Source: Strongyloides papillosus (lineage: Eukaryota; Nematoda; Chromadorea; Rhabditida; Strongyloididae). From it: 64,000 bases of DNA. A program made the translations under genes and the position numbers. The stretch spans positions 124,001 through 188,000 of the forward strand of contig SRSI01000009.1 in NCBI GenBank assembly GCA_005656395.1, given 5' to 3'. The notes under the pieces are model-generated. The model was not told the origin of the DNA. It saw nothing but the letters and a program-made list of their open reading frames with translations, and did not search any database. This document shows, piece after piece, positions 24,515-36,538 of the stretch; positions within the stretch are counted from its first letter, which is position 1, and each line of letters opens with the position of its first letter.

Positions 24515-25990
24515 TTAGGCGTTTTTATCAAAAGGCTCAGATGCATATTGAGCTCCTATTCCCTTTATACCTTCTTTAATTGTAAGGTCATCTTCATCAT
24601 CTCTTACAGATGGATCTAATCCTTTCCATGACCTGCTTGATAAAACACTGTTAGCAGAATATAATTGAATATCTTGGCATTCTTTGTCACTTTTATATGA
24701 ATTTATGTCTGTCCGACGGATTTGTCCAGTAATCAAACTAACATCAACCTCATCTTTACAAGATGAATTATCAATTTTATCATTTATGAAATTCAAGAAT
24801 TCACTAGTCCACCCTTTCCCAGCGAACCAACTTTTGTATCCATTTAAGCCAATTTCTGCTTCAAATAAGCAAACTAATGGTTTAAAGTAATCATGAGTAT
24901 CCAACATCACACCAAATGGGCAACTTAATAAGATAAAAGCATCGATTTCATTTGAGAAATTTGCCAATTTTGCTTCGTTTAACTTGCCAATAGAAAAAAC
25001 ATATAACTTCTTCCCAACAGTTTTGCATAATTCTCTTACTCTTTGAATGGCTTCATTATGTCCACCAACTCCAAGTGTTCCTATAACTAACCCAATGCTT
25101 TTTGCATCTTTGACTTTTTCTATAAGAAATAGACGCTTTCTTAGCAGCCTACATGCGAAAGATTCCTTAAATTCAATCTTATTTAGTACAGGGTCATAAA
25201 CAATTCCTCGTGTTATATTCACAAACGTCATCATCCATAATGTCAATAGGGGAGAATCGGAAGATCCAACAAAGAGAATTAAGACATTCTCCAAATCATC
25301 ATTGAAATCTTTTGGGACACTTCGTCCAATTACTCGTTTTTCATCATGATTTGTTGAAATAGGAAAGTGAAATACATTCTTTTTATTAAGTATTGTTTTT
25401 AAAGTATCATATATTTCTTCTCCATGTTTGTTGTATGAAGAATCATATACTAAAACAATGTTTTCTTCCTCGATTTCATTATTAAGAATAAAATCTTTAA
25501 TTAATTCTATATTTACAGGTAAATTTCCTAAAATATACAAAACAGGCATTCTACATGACGTTAAAGTAAGGCAAGATTCACCAAAATGAATTAATGAATC
25601 ACATTTGGCATGTTCTGCAGCAATATCATCAACACAACAACTACGATAAGAGGTATCTGCTAATACATAAAGTTTACAATTTTCTAAACGTTCTTCAATA
25701 TGTTTAACAACAAAGTATGCATAATTAAGATAAGAATCAGGTAATTGTAAAGCTGTTCTTTGAAATTTGTTCTCATCTATCCATTTGATACATTTATCAA
25801 TATCAAAAAATGTATATAACTCATTTTCTGATAAATTCTAAATACAAATTCATTAATAAAATTTCTAAAATATAATTTTTACCTGTAAAATGTTCAAAAA
25901 ATTTTCCTCTGATCCATGTGAAATATCTTGGTTTACAATATTGTCGTCGGAAAAAAGTTTTAAAGCAGCAGGATCATGTAAAACTGACAT
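24515..25990 (-). CDS. DPH2: Diphthamide biosynthesis protein 2
   Basis: Two exons (25990-25883 and 25837-24515, phase 0, 45-bp intron) encode 476 residues. The signature LADTSYRSCCVDDIAAEH, then LIHFGESCLT, matches DPH1/DPH2. Further along are LGVGGHNEA and AFILLSCPFG, and near the end SWKGLDPSVRDD. DPH2 partners DPH1 in an unusual radical-SAM, 4Fe-4S enzyme that moves the 3-amino-3-carboxypropyl group of SAM to a His of elongation factor 2, the first step of diphthamide synthesis in the cytosol. The C-terminal GIKGIGAQYASEP fits DPH2 more than DPH1. It is transcribed away from NFU1 with 96 bp between the two start codons. Confidence 0.93.
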
Positions 25991-26086
25991 AATTTTTGAA
26001 AAATTAAATATTTTTAAATCTTATCAAGATGGTGTTAAAAACATTGGTGTAGTGTCCATTAGTAGGTAATAAATATTTCTTCTAAT
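25991..26086. promoter_or_regulatory. Short bidirectional promoter region, DPH2/NFU1
   Basis: Only 96 bp separate the ATG codons of two divergent genes, so both promoters and both 5' leaders must lie here or overlap the neighbour. I see no canonical TATA box beyond the general AT richness. Confidence 0.55.
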
Positions 26087-26859
26087 ATGTTCTTTCGATC
26101 TTTCACAAAAAAATCATCCATAAATCTTATTGCAAAATGTAATAATATATCAAGAAATTTTATTCGGTCTATGTTTATACAGACACAAGAAACTCCTAAT
26201 CCTTTGACATTAAAATTTATGCCAGGAAAAAGTATCTTAAAAGATAACTCAAGAACATTCGACTTTACTTCTGTTTCTGAGGCAAAAAAAAGTCCACTAG
26301 CATTGTATGTTTATAAAAACAAAAATAATTTATCATTTATAAAAATTTAAGACAACTCTTCCGAATTGAAGGTGTTAAAGGTGTATTCTTTGGAGAGGAC
26401 TTTATTACAATAACCAAACAGTCTGAAGATTTACATTGGGGAGTTATGAAACCTGAAATATTTGCTACAATAATGGATTTCCTCAATAGTGGAAAGTCCA
26501 TTTTAAATGAAGATTTTGTCGAATCAGATGAAATAACGGACACGACAATTCTTCCTGAAGATGACGATACAGTTGCAATGATTAAAGAATTACTCGAATC
26601 CCGAATCAAACCAATGGTACAAGAAGATGGCGGAGACATCATTTACAAAGGTTTCGAAGATGGAATTGTAAAACTAAAACTCCAGGGAAGTTGTACAGGT
26701 TGTCCAAGTTCACAAGTAACTTTGAAAAGCGGAATTAAAAATATGATGCAATTTTATGTCCCTGAAGTTGTAGATGTAATTGAAGTAAAAGATGAGGAAG
26801 ATAACATTATTGAAAAAGAACTAGAAAAACTAGAAGATAAATTAAAAAATAATGAATAG
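26087..26859 (+). CDS. NFU1: Mitochondrial Fe-S cluster scaffold NFU1
   Basis: Exons 26087-26304 and 26352-26859 (47-bp intron, phase 2) encode 241 residues. The N-terminus is basic and Ser/Asn-rich with no acidic residues ([20 protein letters not shown]), a mitochondrial targeting peptide. The Nfu N-terminal domain follows ([19 protein letters not shown], and [20 protein letters not shown] after the intron). The C-terminal NifU-like domain has [19 protein letters not shown] and the CxxC cluster site [12 protein letters not shown]1 delivers 4Fe-4S clusters to lipoic acid synthase and complex I/II in the matrix. A lysine- and glutamate-rich tail ends the protein. Confidence 0.95.
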
Positions 26860-26910
26860 TTAAATGTTAAAACTTTAGTATAGAAATTAAAAAATAATAA
26901 TAAAAAGATG

Positions 26911-28097
26911 TTACCAGTTTTTTCGGAATTGTTGATAGAAGGAAAATAAATTATAAAATGTGTTGACTATTAGCAATACTACTCCAATAAAAACATATGA
27001 TTTACGTATCTTACAGTAACCGGGTTCATTCACAATATCACTACAGTTTTTTTCTTTTAACAATGGTGGAATAGTCGATGATTTGTAGAAATTTTCTTTA
27101 CTTTCCAAATAACTTTCTCGAGTATAGAGAGGCTTACTAAATAATGGCTTACTATATCCTTTATTATTAGAAATTAAGTTACTTCTTGAAAAGACATTTT
27201 CCTTCTGTTTTATTCTTGAACCCTCATCACTATTATCAAATTTGAAATTATTTAATAGAGGCCTTATTTCACGGATTGGTGTATCATCTCTTGAGGTATC
27301 TCTAAATTTCAGTCGATTCACAAATGCATTTTCTGTTTCGGTATTACATTCATCTACATCCATTTTCTCATCTTCGACAGTATCAGAATACTCAAACATA
27401 CTTTCACACTGACTAGATGGTGAATCCACATGGAAAGCGCTCATTATTGAATTAGGCTTTGTTTTGTGTTTAGGAAGTTTCGGCAAGACAAGATTTGCAA
27501 ATGTAACAACAGACGTCATTGACGTTAATGCTAACTCATAAAAAATTCTCTCAACCGCACTATTATTCTTCCATTTTAGATACCCAAGTATCATGAAAAG
27601 AATTAAACTCATTATATCCAAAAAATTCGCCCTTGCTTTTGAAAAATATAAAGAGGTAATTTCTATTAATAAACAAGATGTTATTATTTGTACCGCAAGA
27701 TTTCCACATTCATTCATTATTAATTTTATAGAGTAAGGTAAATTTACTAAATTAACAATTTCTACACTTGCTTGTTGTTGAAAAATATTAACAGCATTTA
27801 GCGTCAAAATACACATTGCTACGACAATTATTAAATGACATAGAAAAATAAAAGAACCACCATTTCTAATGTATTTTTTTCGCTTTTTCTTTCCATCACT
27901 TTTTTCTGCACTCTTATAAAATTTGTTATCACTACCAATTCCAACATCTCTCCATGATGAAATATGCTGAAATATAACAATTGAAGAACAGGAAAATAAG
28001 AACTTACAGGATTTCTTGTTATTGAATTTGTTATTCTTTGGTTTTCATATTTACTGGTTGGATTATTAAAATTTCTCCCAGAAACATAACTTCTCAT
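26911..28097 (-). CDS. Multi-pass membrane protein of unknown function
   Basis: Exon 1 (28097-28008) and exon 2 (27966-26911), phase 0, give 381 residues. A basic, Asn/Ser-rich N-terminus with KKKRKKY precedes four helices at about 68-92, 115-136, 142-162 and 167-190. Then comes a polar, mostly disordered stretch (about 195-340) with Ser/Pro/Asp-rich patches such as SRDDTPIREIRPLL, and a final helix near the C-terminus (VFIGVVLLIVNTFYNLF). A four-plus-one TM layout with a long polar loop recalls nuclear-envelope proteins of the TMEM201 type, but I see no diagnostic motif. It lies tail-to-tail with NFU1, 51 bp apart. Confidence 0.7.
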
Positions 28098-29692
<1,595 letters not shown>

Positions 29693-30221
29693 GAGGAATA
29701 AGCAGTTATATGTGGGAAATAATTTTTTCTTTATTTTGACGTAAATAAATTTATATAGTTTGTTTATGGAATTTAAAAAAGATTGAATTAAAGTTGTTTT
29801 TTTCTTATTTGTATAATTTGATTTTGTTTTATATAGTAAAAATACTAATGAATTAGTAAATAATTATGACATTTATAACATAATTTTAAAACATATAAAT
29901 GTTTTACATTACAAAGTTAAGGTAAGCATATTGTAATTGTTAATTCTTTCCTAATCTTTATTGATTTTAAGGAGTTAAAAATTCAATGAGACTTGAGACA
30001 ATTTATTATATTTCAAATAAAAATTAGTTTTACTACATTGATTTTAAAAAAGATTATAAATAACACTTTATCGTTTACCACACTCTTGAGGATAATATTA
30101 AGTTTCTCTTATATCAGACATCAGCTGAAAAGCCAATGGCATGGAATGTTAAAAATTTTATTGTTTTGTGAATTTTCATACACTGAAATAATAATCGAAT
30201 ATTGTAGAATCTGATATACTA
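29693..30221. other. Intergenic, ADH5 to TGF-beta ligand
   Basis: This is 0.5 kb of AT-rich DNA between two same-strand genes. A 73-codon ORF at 29993-30214 has no splice path into the ligand gene that keeps the frame open, so I do not call it coding. Confidence 0.45.
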
Positions 30222-31409
30222 ATGTATAAATTTCTGTTTATAATAATTTCTATCATAGAACTAGATTTCTGTTTTAGAATACTTTTACTTAATGAAGAAA
30301 AAAAAGTTTCTGTTCCTATGGAGTTTGATAAGTAAGTTTTGTTTGTTTTTATTTTTATTAGAAATTTTAGTCAAACTAAAAATGAATTTGAAAAAAATTT
30401 ACTTGCAAGTATTGGGTTAAATAAAGTTCCAACATTTGAGGTAGATAATATATTTAATGAAAATTTTGCAAAACACTACATGGAGAAATTATTCAAAAAC
30501 GACAAATATCTCTTATATGATATGTCTTTATTTGATGAAATCGTTTGTCTATCTCCAACAGGTAATGAATTAACATATATAATATTACTTTAATGTTTAG
30601 AAATATTTCCAAATTCAAAAGAAAGTATTTTACTATTCGATACATCAAAACTATTTGAAAAAAAAGTTAGATTAATTACAAGCGAATTAAGAATAATTTT
30701 TGATAAAAAAATTAACGAATTAGGTTGGTTGACAGTAACAATTAAAAAAAAAGAAAATGAAGAAAATATATTAGTTGATACTACAGATATAACACAAATA
30801 AAAAATACATATATTCTTAATACAACATCAATATTATTTAAATGGTTATATGGAAATGACAATGATAATGTTATATATCTTGATTATAATGGTAAAAGTT
30901 TAGAAGAATATGGAGAGTACAAGGTTATCCTATTAGTTTCATTACTTTATAATGATGATAAACAACCAACATTTATAACGGAAGATAGACTAAGTATAAA
31001 TTCGTATCGTCTAAAGCGTTCATTAATTGATCCAAAGTTATCTGAAAAACTAGAACCATTTACTTTTAAAACACACAATCCATTTCGTTTATATCCACGT
31101 TGTCAGCTTCATAAACTTTTTATTGAATTTAAAGATCTTGGGTGGGATCGTTGGGTTATTGCACCAAGAGGTTATGAAGCATCTTATTGTGATGGTTCTT
31201 GTACATTTCCTTTAAATAATAATATTAATGCAACAAATCATGCTATTATTACTACTCTCCTCCATATAATTGATCCATCACGTACAGAACCTGCTAAATG
31301 TACCCCTACAAAATTAAAACCTATGAAAATATTATTTATTGATGATAACAGTAATGTGGTAATTAAAAGGTACCAAGCAATGATGGCTATGGAATGTGGT
31401 TGTCAATAA
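30222..31409 (+). CDS. BMP-type TGF-beta family ligand lacking the inter-chain cysteine
   Basis: Exons 30222-30331, 30371-30561 and 30601-31409 give 369 residues. The ATG at 30222 is chosen because it yields a signal peptide (MYKFLFIIISII) in frame with the rest. The first intron is 39 bp; an earlier AG would make it 30 bp and add three residues. A propeptide of about 220 residues ends at a furin site, RLKR, near residue 239. The mature domain of about 130 residues is BMP-like: DLGWDRWVIAPRGYEASYCDG, NATNHAIITTLLH, FIDDNSNVVIKRY, ending ECGC plus one residue. Of the seven canonical cysteines six are present. The Cys-Cys pair before xPTKL reads Lys-Cys, so the residue that normally links two chains is absent. 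It could correspond to C. elegans tig-2- or dbl-1-type ligands. Confidence 0.88.
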
Positions 31410-31622
31410 TATTCTTTGGTTATCTATTATTTTATATTTAATTTTTCTTTTATTTCATTTTTTATTACTATATATTTTTTACAAATTATAAGTTTTACAT
31501 CATAAAAATTTTAATAACATTTATTATAACAATATTGTGTTTATATAGCTTTAAGAATTTTAGGTAGAAATATTTTTTTTTAGTTTATTTATACTTTTTT
31601 TTCCAAAATATAAATATTAGCA

Positions 31623-32533
31623 TTAGATATTCTTAACTTTTCTACTCCATGATGGTTTACTTACTTGAACAACAACAATAATTGAATAGAGCACAGTTGC
31701 CACAAGACCAAAATTCATGACATATTCAAAGTTTGTAACACAATCACCATCATTTTGACAACTAAAAATAGATTCATAGAATTTTGTTTTAATAATATTA
31801 CTTACATATTAGAACTTTGCTTATTAACATATTTATTAATGTAAAGTGCATTAGATAGTATTGAATAAACGGATGCCAATACAAATGTTATTAGATTCAT
31901 GGCATTTACATATGGTCTAATAATTTGACGATATTTTTTGGGTAATCTAGGGAAAGTAAAAACAAACAAATATACAAATGATACAATTACGTATATAGCT
32001 AATACTCCTAATAAAAGCCAAAATTGGAATGAATAATATTGATAATCTGTTTGTTTGTTTGAAAATACTACAAATGCTGCTAATGCAAACCCACCACATG
32101 CTAACGCCACAAGGTTCAAAATTACTTGATAAACTTTAAATATTAACTTTGGCTCATGTCTATAATGACGATTCATTAATAATCCTTCACCATGGAAAAA
32201 TACAAGTCCAACAATAACAGCAAGGCCATGTAAATTAAGATATGCTCTTTCTTGATCAGGAGTTAAAGTTGTGCTATTAATATCTTTCCAATAATATGAT
32301 CCATCAATGTTTCCATAGAAAAATCCTATTAATATTACCATAATTAAACCAAAAAGTTGATTAAATGTACTAAAAAAATCAAAAATTCTCAAAGAAGCTT
32401 GCTTTATCTTTAGAGAATTAACATCGACCTTTGAGGTGTATCTCAACCCAACACAACAATCGTCATTTTCCTCGGAATAATCCCAATAAGGATGACTTGT
32501 AGATACGATATTTCCATAAATATTCCGTGACAT
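31623..32533 (-). CDS. Cytochrome b561-like membrane protein with most haem ligands replaced
   Basis: Exon 1 (32533-31806) and exon 2 (31761-31623), phase 2, encode 288 residues with six hydrophobic helices, the b561 layout. LNLHGLAVIVGLVFFHGEGL aligns with the family's NVHPL region, so the first His ligand (residue 102) is kept. At the other positions, by alignment from memory, I read Gln136 in KVYQV, Gln170 in YYSFQF and Val209 in RPYVNA where histidines are expected. b561 proteins carry two b-haems and pass electrons from ascorbate across membranes. Without these pairs this one probably cannot bind both haems. The N-terminus has a polar cytoplasmic segment of about 45 residues, and the C-terminus ends in KPSWSRKVKNI. 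Confidence 0.72.
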
Positions 32534-32905
32534 TACCTACAAAATTTAGTTTAATAACGTTTTATATAATATTAACTTTAAAAATGATGTTATAAATAAT
32601 AATAAGAAGAGTACAAACTAATATTTTAATAGGTATCTTATCAAATGATTATTAAGTAAATACTTTCCTTGTTAAAATATGATAAAGATGGTTTAGGTGA
32701 AAGTTTATTAATCTTGTTGTGATTATATTGAAGAATACATGAGTAATCTTTTTTAAAAACCATTCATATAACTAATATAAATACATACTTATAGCGTAAA
32801 AGTTTATGCTTCATAAATTGATAAGAGAGTAAATAGTTTATTTACATTCTAAATTAGACATTATAGTATATTGTTTTTTTTTTTATTTAATAGGGATATT
32901 TCAGA
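32534..32905. promoter_or_regulatory. Divergent upstream region, b561-like / PEX6
   Basis: A 372-bp gap separates two head-to-head genes. A TTTCAG acceptor at 32899-32904 lies one base before the PEX6 ATG and fits a trans-splice site. No other motif was recognised. Confidence 0.45.
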
Positions 32906-35748
32906 ATGATAAGGATGAATAATTTCAAATTTTTTAAATATTTTCTAAGGTCATTTATGCAAAATAAATGGTTATGGAGAATTATTCTAGATAAATTAAA
33001 TGCTTCAATTAAAAATGGCATTAAACTTGGAATCTCAAAAAGCCATGATGATCATGATATCAGGTATGTATAAATAATAAAAGTTTAATAAGCTAAAATT
33101 TTTAGAACAATATATCTTCCGATACACTTTATGATTAAAGAAATGATTCACCCAAATACTCTATACACCATTACTTTTGTAGATAAAACAAACACTAAAA
33201 CTTTATCTAGTATTATACTCGTAAAAATTTTAAATTATACTATTTGGAGGGGTAATAATCATGCAAATATGAATGCTACATCTGCTTATAATATTTTTGG
33301 TACTTTAATGCTTAACAAATATGTTATAAAAAATTTTTATGTTTGCAAAGAAACATTTCCTCACTCAGAAACATGTAAAATTAATATGATAAGAATGTAT
33401 GGGAAAACTCTAGATGTGTCTATAAAAGGAATGTTTGAAAAGTTTCTTGAGAAGGAAACGTTGATTAAAGATCAAGATATTATTTGCTTAAAAAAAAGTG
33501 ATCCTTACAATTTTAAAAAGGATGATGAATACATTTTTTTTAAAATAAACTTAGAAGATGATTACTCATTTTTGAATCTGAAAACAACGGTATATCAACA
33601 ATGTAATATAAATAATAAAATACCGGGAGGATACAGTTATGAAAATAAATTTAATATATTCGTTAAACCAATGAAAGAGATTACTAAAAAAATAATAAAG
33701 GTATATGAATCAAATTTAAAAGTTATACCAATAGTACCGTTGATATTAGCAATTGTTGGAGTTGAAAATTGTGGTCAACAAGAAATAATAGGAAGAGTAA
33801 GTGATCTAGTGAATCACCAATTGATAGAATTAGATATTTATGATTTATGGAATTATGATCAAAATTGTTTTGATAATAAATTGTTCGATAATTTTCTAAC
33901 AATTCATGCTTTCACTCCTTGTGTAGTGACAATAAAGAATTGTGGTTTGCTTGGACAAAAAAATGAACATAATGAACAAGGTATATAATTGTTTTCTGTT
34001 TTTTATTATATTTCTTTTAGATCTTTATATAATTCAAAAATTAGTTGATTTTTTAAAATCCCTGGATCATTCAATTATTGTTGTATTTATGTTAACATTT
34101 TCTGAATTCAATATTCTACCGATATCTATAAAAAGTCAATTTAGCTATGAAATAATTTTACCACCCATAACTGAAGAAGTTCGTTACGAATTCTTTAAAA
34201 ACTTTTGTTCTAAAGAATTAGCAAATTATTTATCCAAAAAAACATTGGGGTGTTCATATAATGAACTTTATCAACTTATAAATGACAGTTATTTCTTTAG
34301 AAATTTTGATAAAAATAATTCCTCTAGTACACCCAATTTTGTAAAACCTCAAATGGCGGATTACGAGAAAGCTTTAGAAAAACGTAATAAACTACTAAGT
34401 AAATTCTTTAATGGACCTTCTATTCCCGATGTTAAATGGAAAGATATCGGTGGATTGGAAGAAACAAAATTAATATTACAAGAAAGTTTAGGTATAAAAA
34501 CGAAAAATAGTTTAAATGTTAAAAGATCTGGAGTTGTTTTATATGGTCCACCAGGGTGTGGAAAAACATTAATAGCTAAAGCTGTAGCTAATGAGTTTAA
34601 TATTTCTTTTATTTCTGTTAAAGGACCAGAATTGTTGAATCAATATATTGGACAAAGCGAAGAAAATATCAGAAAACGTAAATTTATTTTTATTTTAATT
34701 AATATGATTTTTTTTAGTTTTTGAAAAGGCCTTTCATGCATCTCCCTGTATAATATTTTTCGATGAAATGGATTCACTTTGCCCTTCTCAAGGACGTTCA
34801 TCTGATTCCGGAGGTGTTATGGATCGTGTTGTGTCACAATTGTTAACAGAATTAGATGCTATTAACAATATTGAAGATTGTAAAGTTTTTGTGATGGCAG
34901 CAACAAATCGACCTGATCTGTTAAATCAAGCATTACTCAGTCCAGGAAGGTAATGAAAGAATCTAACAATTCTGTATAACAATTTTTTTTCTTTAGATTT
35001 GACAAAACAATACACATAAAAGCAGCAGAAGATATCGAGACAAAAGTAAAAGTCCTTGAAGCTGTCACGAGAAAATTAAAATTATCTGATGATATTGAGT
35101 TAAAAAAAATTGCAGAATGTTGTCCGCCTCTGATGTCAGGGGCTGATATTTATAGTTTAGTGTCAAATGCCGTTATGGAAGCTGTTAGAGAAAATGTTTA
35201 TTTACTTGAGAACAATGGGAATGACGATGAATTTTTGTTTGAGAAAAAAAATGTACAATTAGTCGTGTCATTAAAACATATAACAAAATCTTTAGAGATG
35301 GTAAGTACACTAAAAGTATAAAATATTGTTGATTAATAACATTTTCATCGAAGGTTACATCATTTTGTTTGAATATTAACATTCCTTTGTAGGTTATCAA
35401 TCCTTTTTGTTAATTTTAATTTATTTGATAAATTACGATAAAGTTTGGTTTAAAACATTACCTAAATCTTACATTAAACTATAATAATAATAAATGTATA
35501 TTTTACTTAACTATTAAGAATTTTTATTCTACATAATGATAACTGTATCATTAAATTATATAATTTATATTATATTATCTTTATAATAAATTTTAGAAAC
35601 TGGTAACAATACATTATGATGACCTTAATCAACAATAATATCTTTTACCACATTCACATAATTGCTAATTATCTTTGTTTTTCAGTTCAAGAATTCAGTT
35701 GCACCTTCAAATCATACTCATAAAAATGGCCTTCACCATACAATTTAA
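32906..35748 (+). CDS. PEX6: Peroxisomal AAA ATPase PEX6 (peroxin-6)
   Basis: Six exons (32906-33063, 33106-33980, 34021-34677, 34718-34949, 34997-35300, 35686-35748) give 762 residues. The D2 AAA domain is intact: [11 protein letters not shown], Walker A GPPGCGKT near residue 520, Walker [11 protein letters not shown], the arginine-finger region SPGRFDK, and [13 protein letters not shown], closest to PEX6 among AAA proteins. The D1 site near residue 269 ([12 protein letters not shown]) has lost the Walker A Lys-Thr, as is usual for PEX6. With PEX1 it pulls ubiquitinated PEX5 out of the peroxisomal membrane. The last intron is 385 bp, unusually long for this window, so the 21-residue final exon is the least certain part. 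The protein is shorter than mammalian PEX6, mostly at the N-terminus. Confidence 0.88.
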
Positions 35749-36538
35749 GGTGTGAAAATTTTCCTTCATTTTTATCTTATATTTGAATAATTGTGTTATC
35801 CCATAATTATATATGTTTATTTCCTAAATTACTCCATTATTTTATATTAAAACAATTTATTATTTTTCTTATTGTATTACATAAAGGTTATATTTTTGAT
35901 TTCTGTAAAATTATACCATCGTCACATAATTATAAGAATTTTTTACACAGTTCATTTGGTTTAATATTATTATTATACAATAATAATAAACAAAAAGAAG
36001 TATTGAATTTTATAGAAAACTTATTTATATTTTAAACTATTTTCACAACATATTATTTCGTACTTTTATTAAAATAAAACATTTTCTTTTATAAGATGGG
36101 ATAAGTTTGTCCACTTATCAACGTTCGCAACATATTTGAATACAAAGATATCTTAAATCATATCTGCGCAATCATTATTTAAGCACTGCAGCTGATTTAT
36201 GTTTATCGTGTCATCAATATGGTTACACCATAATATTTTTATTTTTTTTACACTAATATACTATTTATACACTTTTCTAATTAACTTTAACATTCTCAAA
36301 ATATAGTAAAATATTAAATGATGTTAGTGTAATTTGCGTGAGATTTCAAAAAGAAAATATTATTTTCAAATATATAAAAAATATTTCAATAACATTATTT
36401 ATATGTTAATAATTCGTCATTTGAATAAATCTTAATGTTAACTTTTTAGTATAATTCTGTAATCAAACATTAAATTAACAAATATTTAAAAGTAAAATTA
36501 AATTATTTAATATAGTAAGAAAATGCAAAATATTTAAT
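35749..36538. other. Intergenic, PEX6 to PDZ gene
   Basis: These 0.8 kb are AT-rich between same-strand genes. An 80-codon ORF at 35793-36035 has random composition and no splice context. I see no RNA gene. Confidence 0.45.

Noticed and set aside
29993..30214. 73-codon ORF upstream of the TGF-beta ligand, considered as its first exon
   Set aside because: The possible donor gives an in-frame stop after joining; the ATG at 30222 gives a continuous frame and a signal peptide instead.
30292..30335. Alternative ligand start with MKKKKFLFLW
   Set aside because: It needs a weak donor to keep the phase, while the frame from 30222 uses a GTAAG donor.
35793..36035. 80-codon ORF after PEX6
   Set aside because: It has low-complexity Ile/Phe/Leu composition and no splice or homology support.
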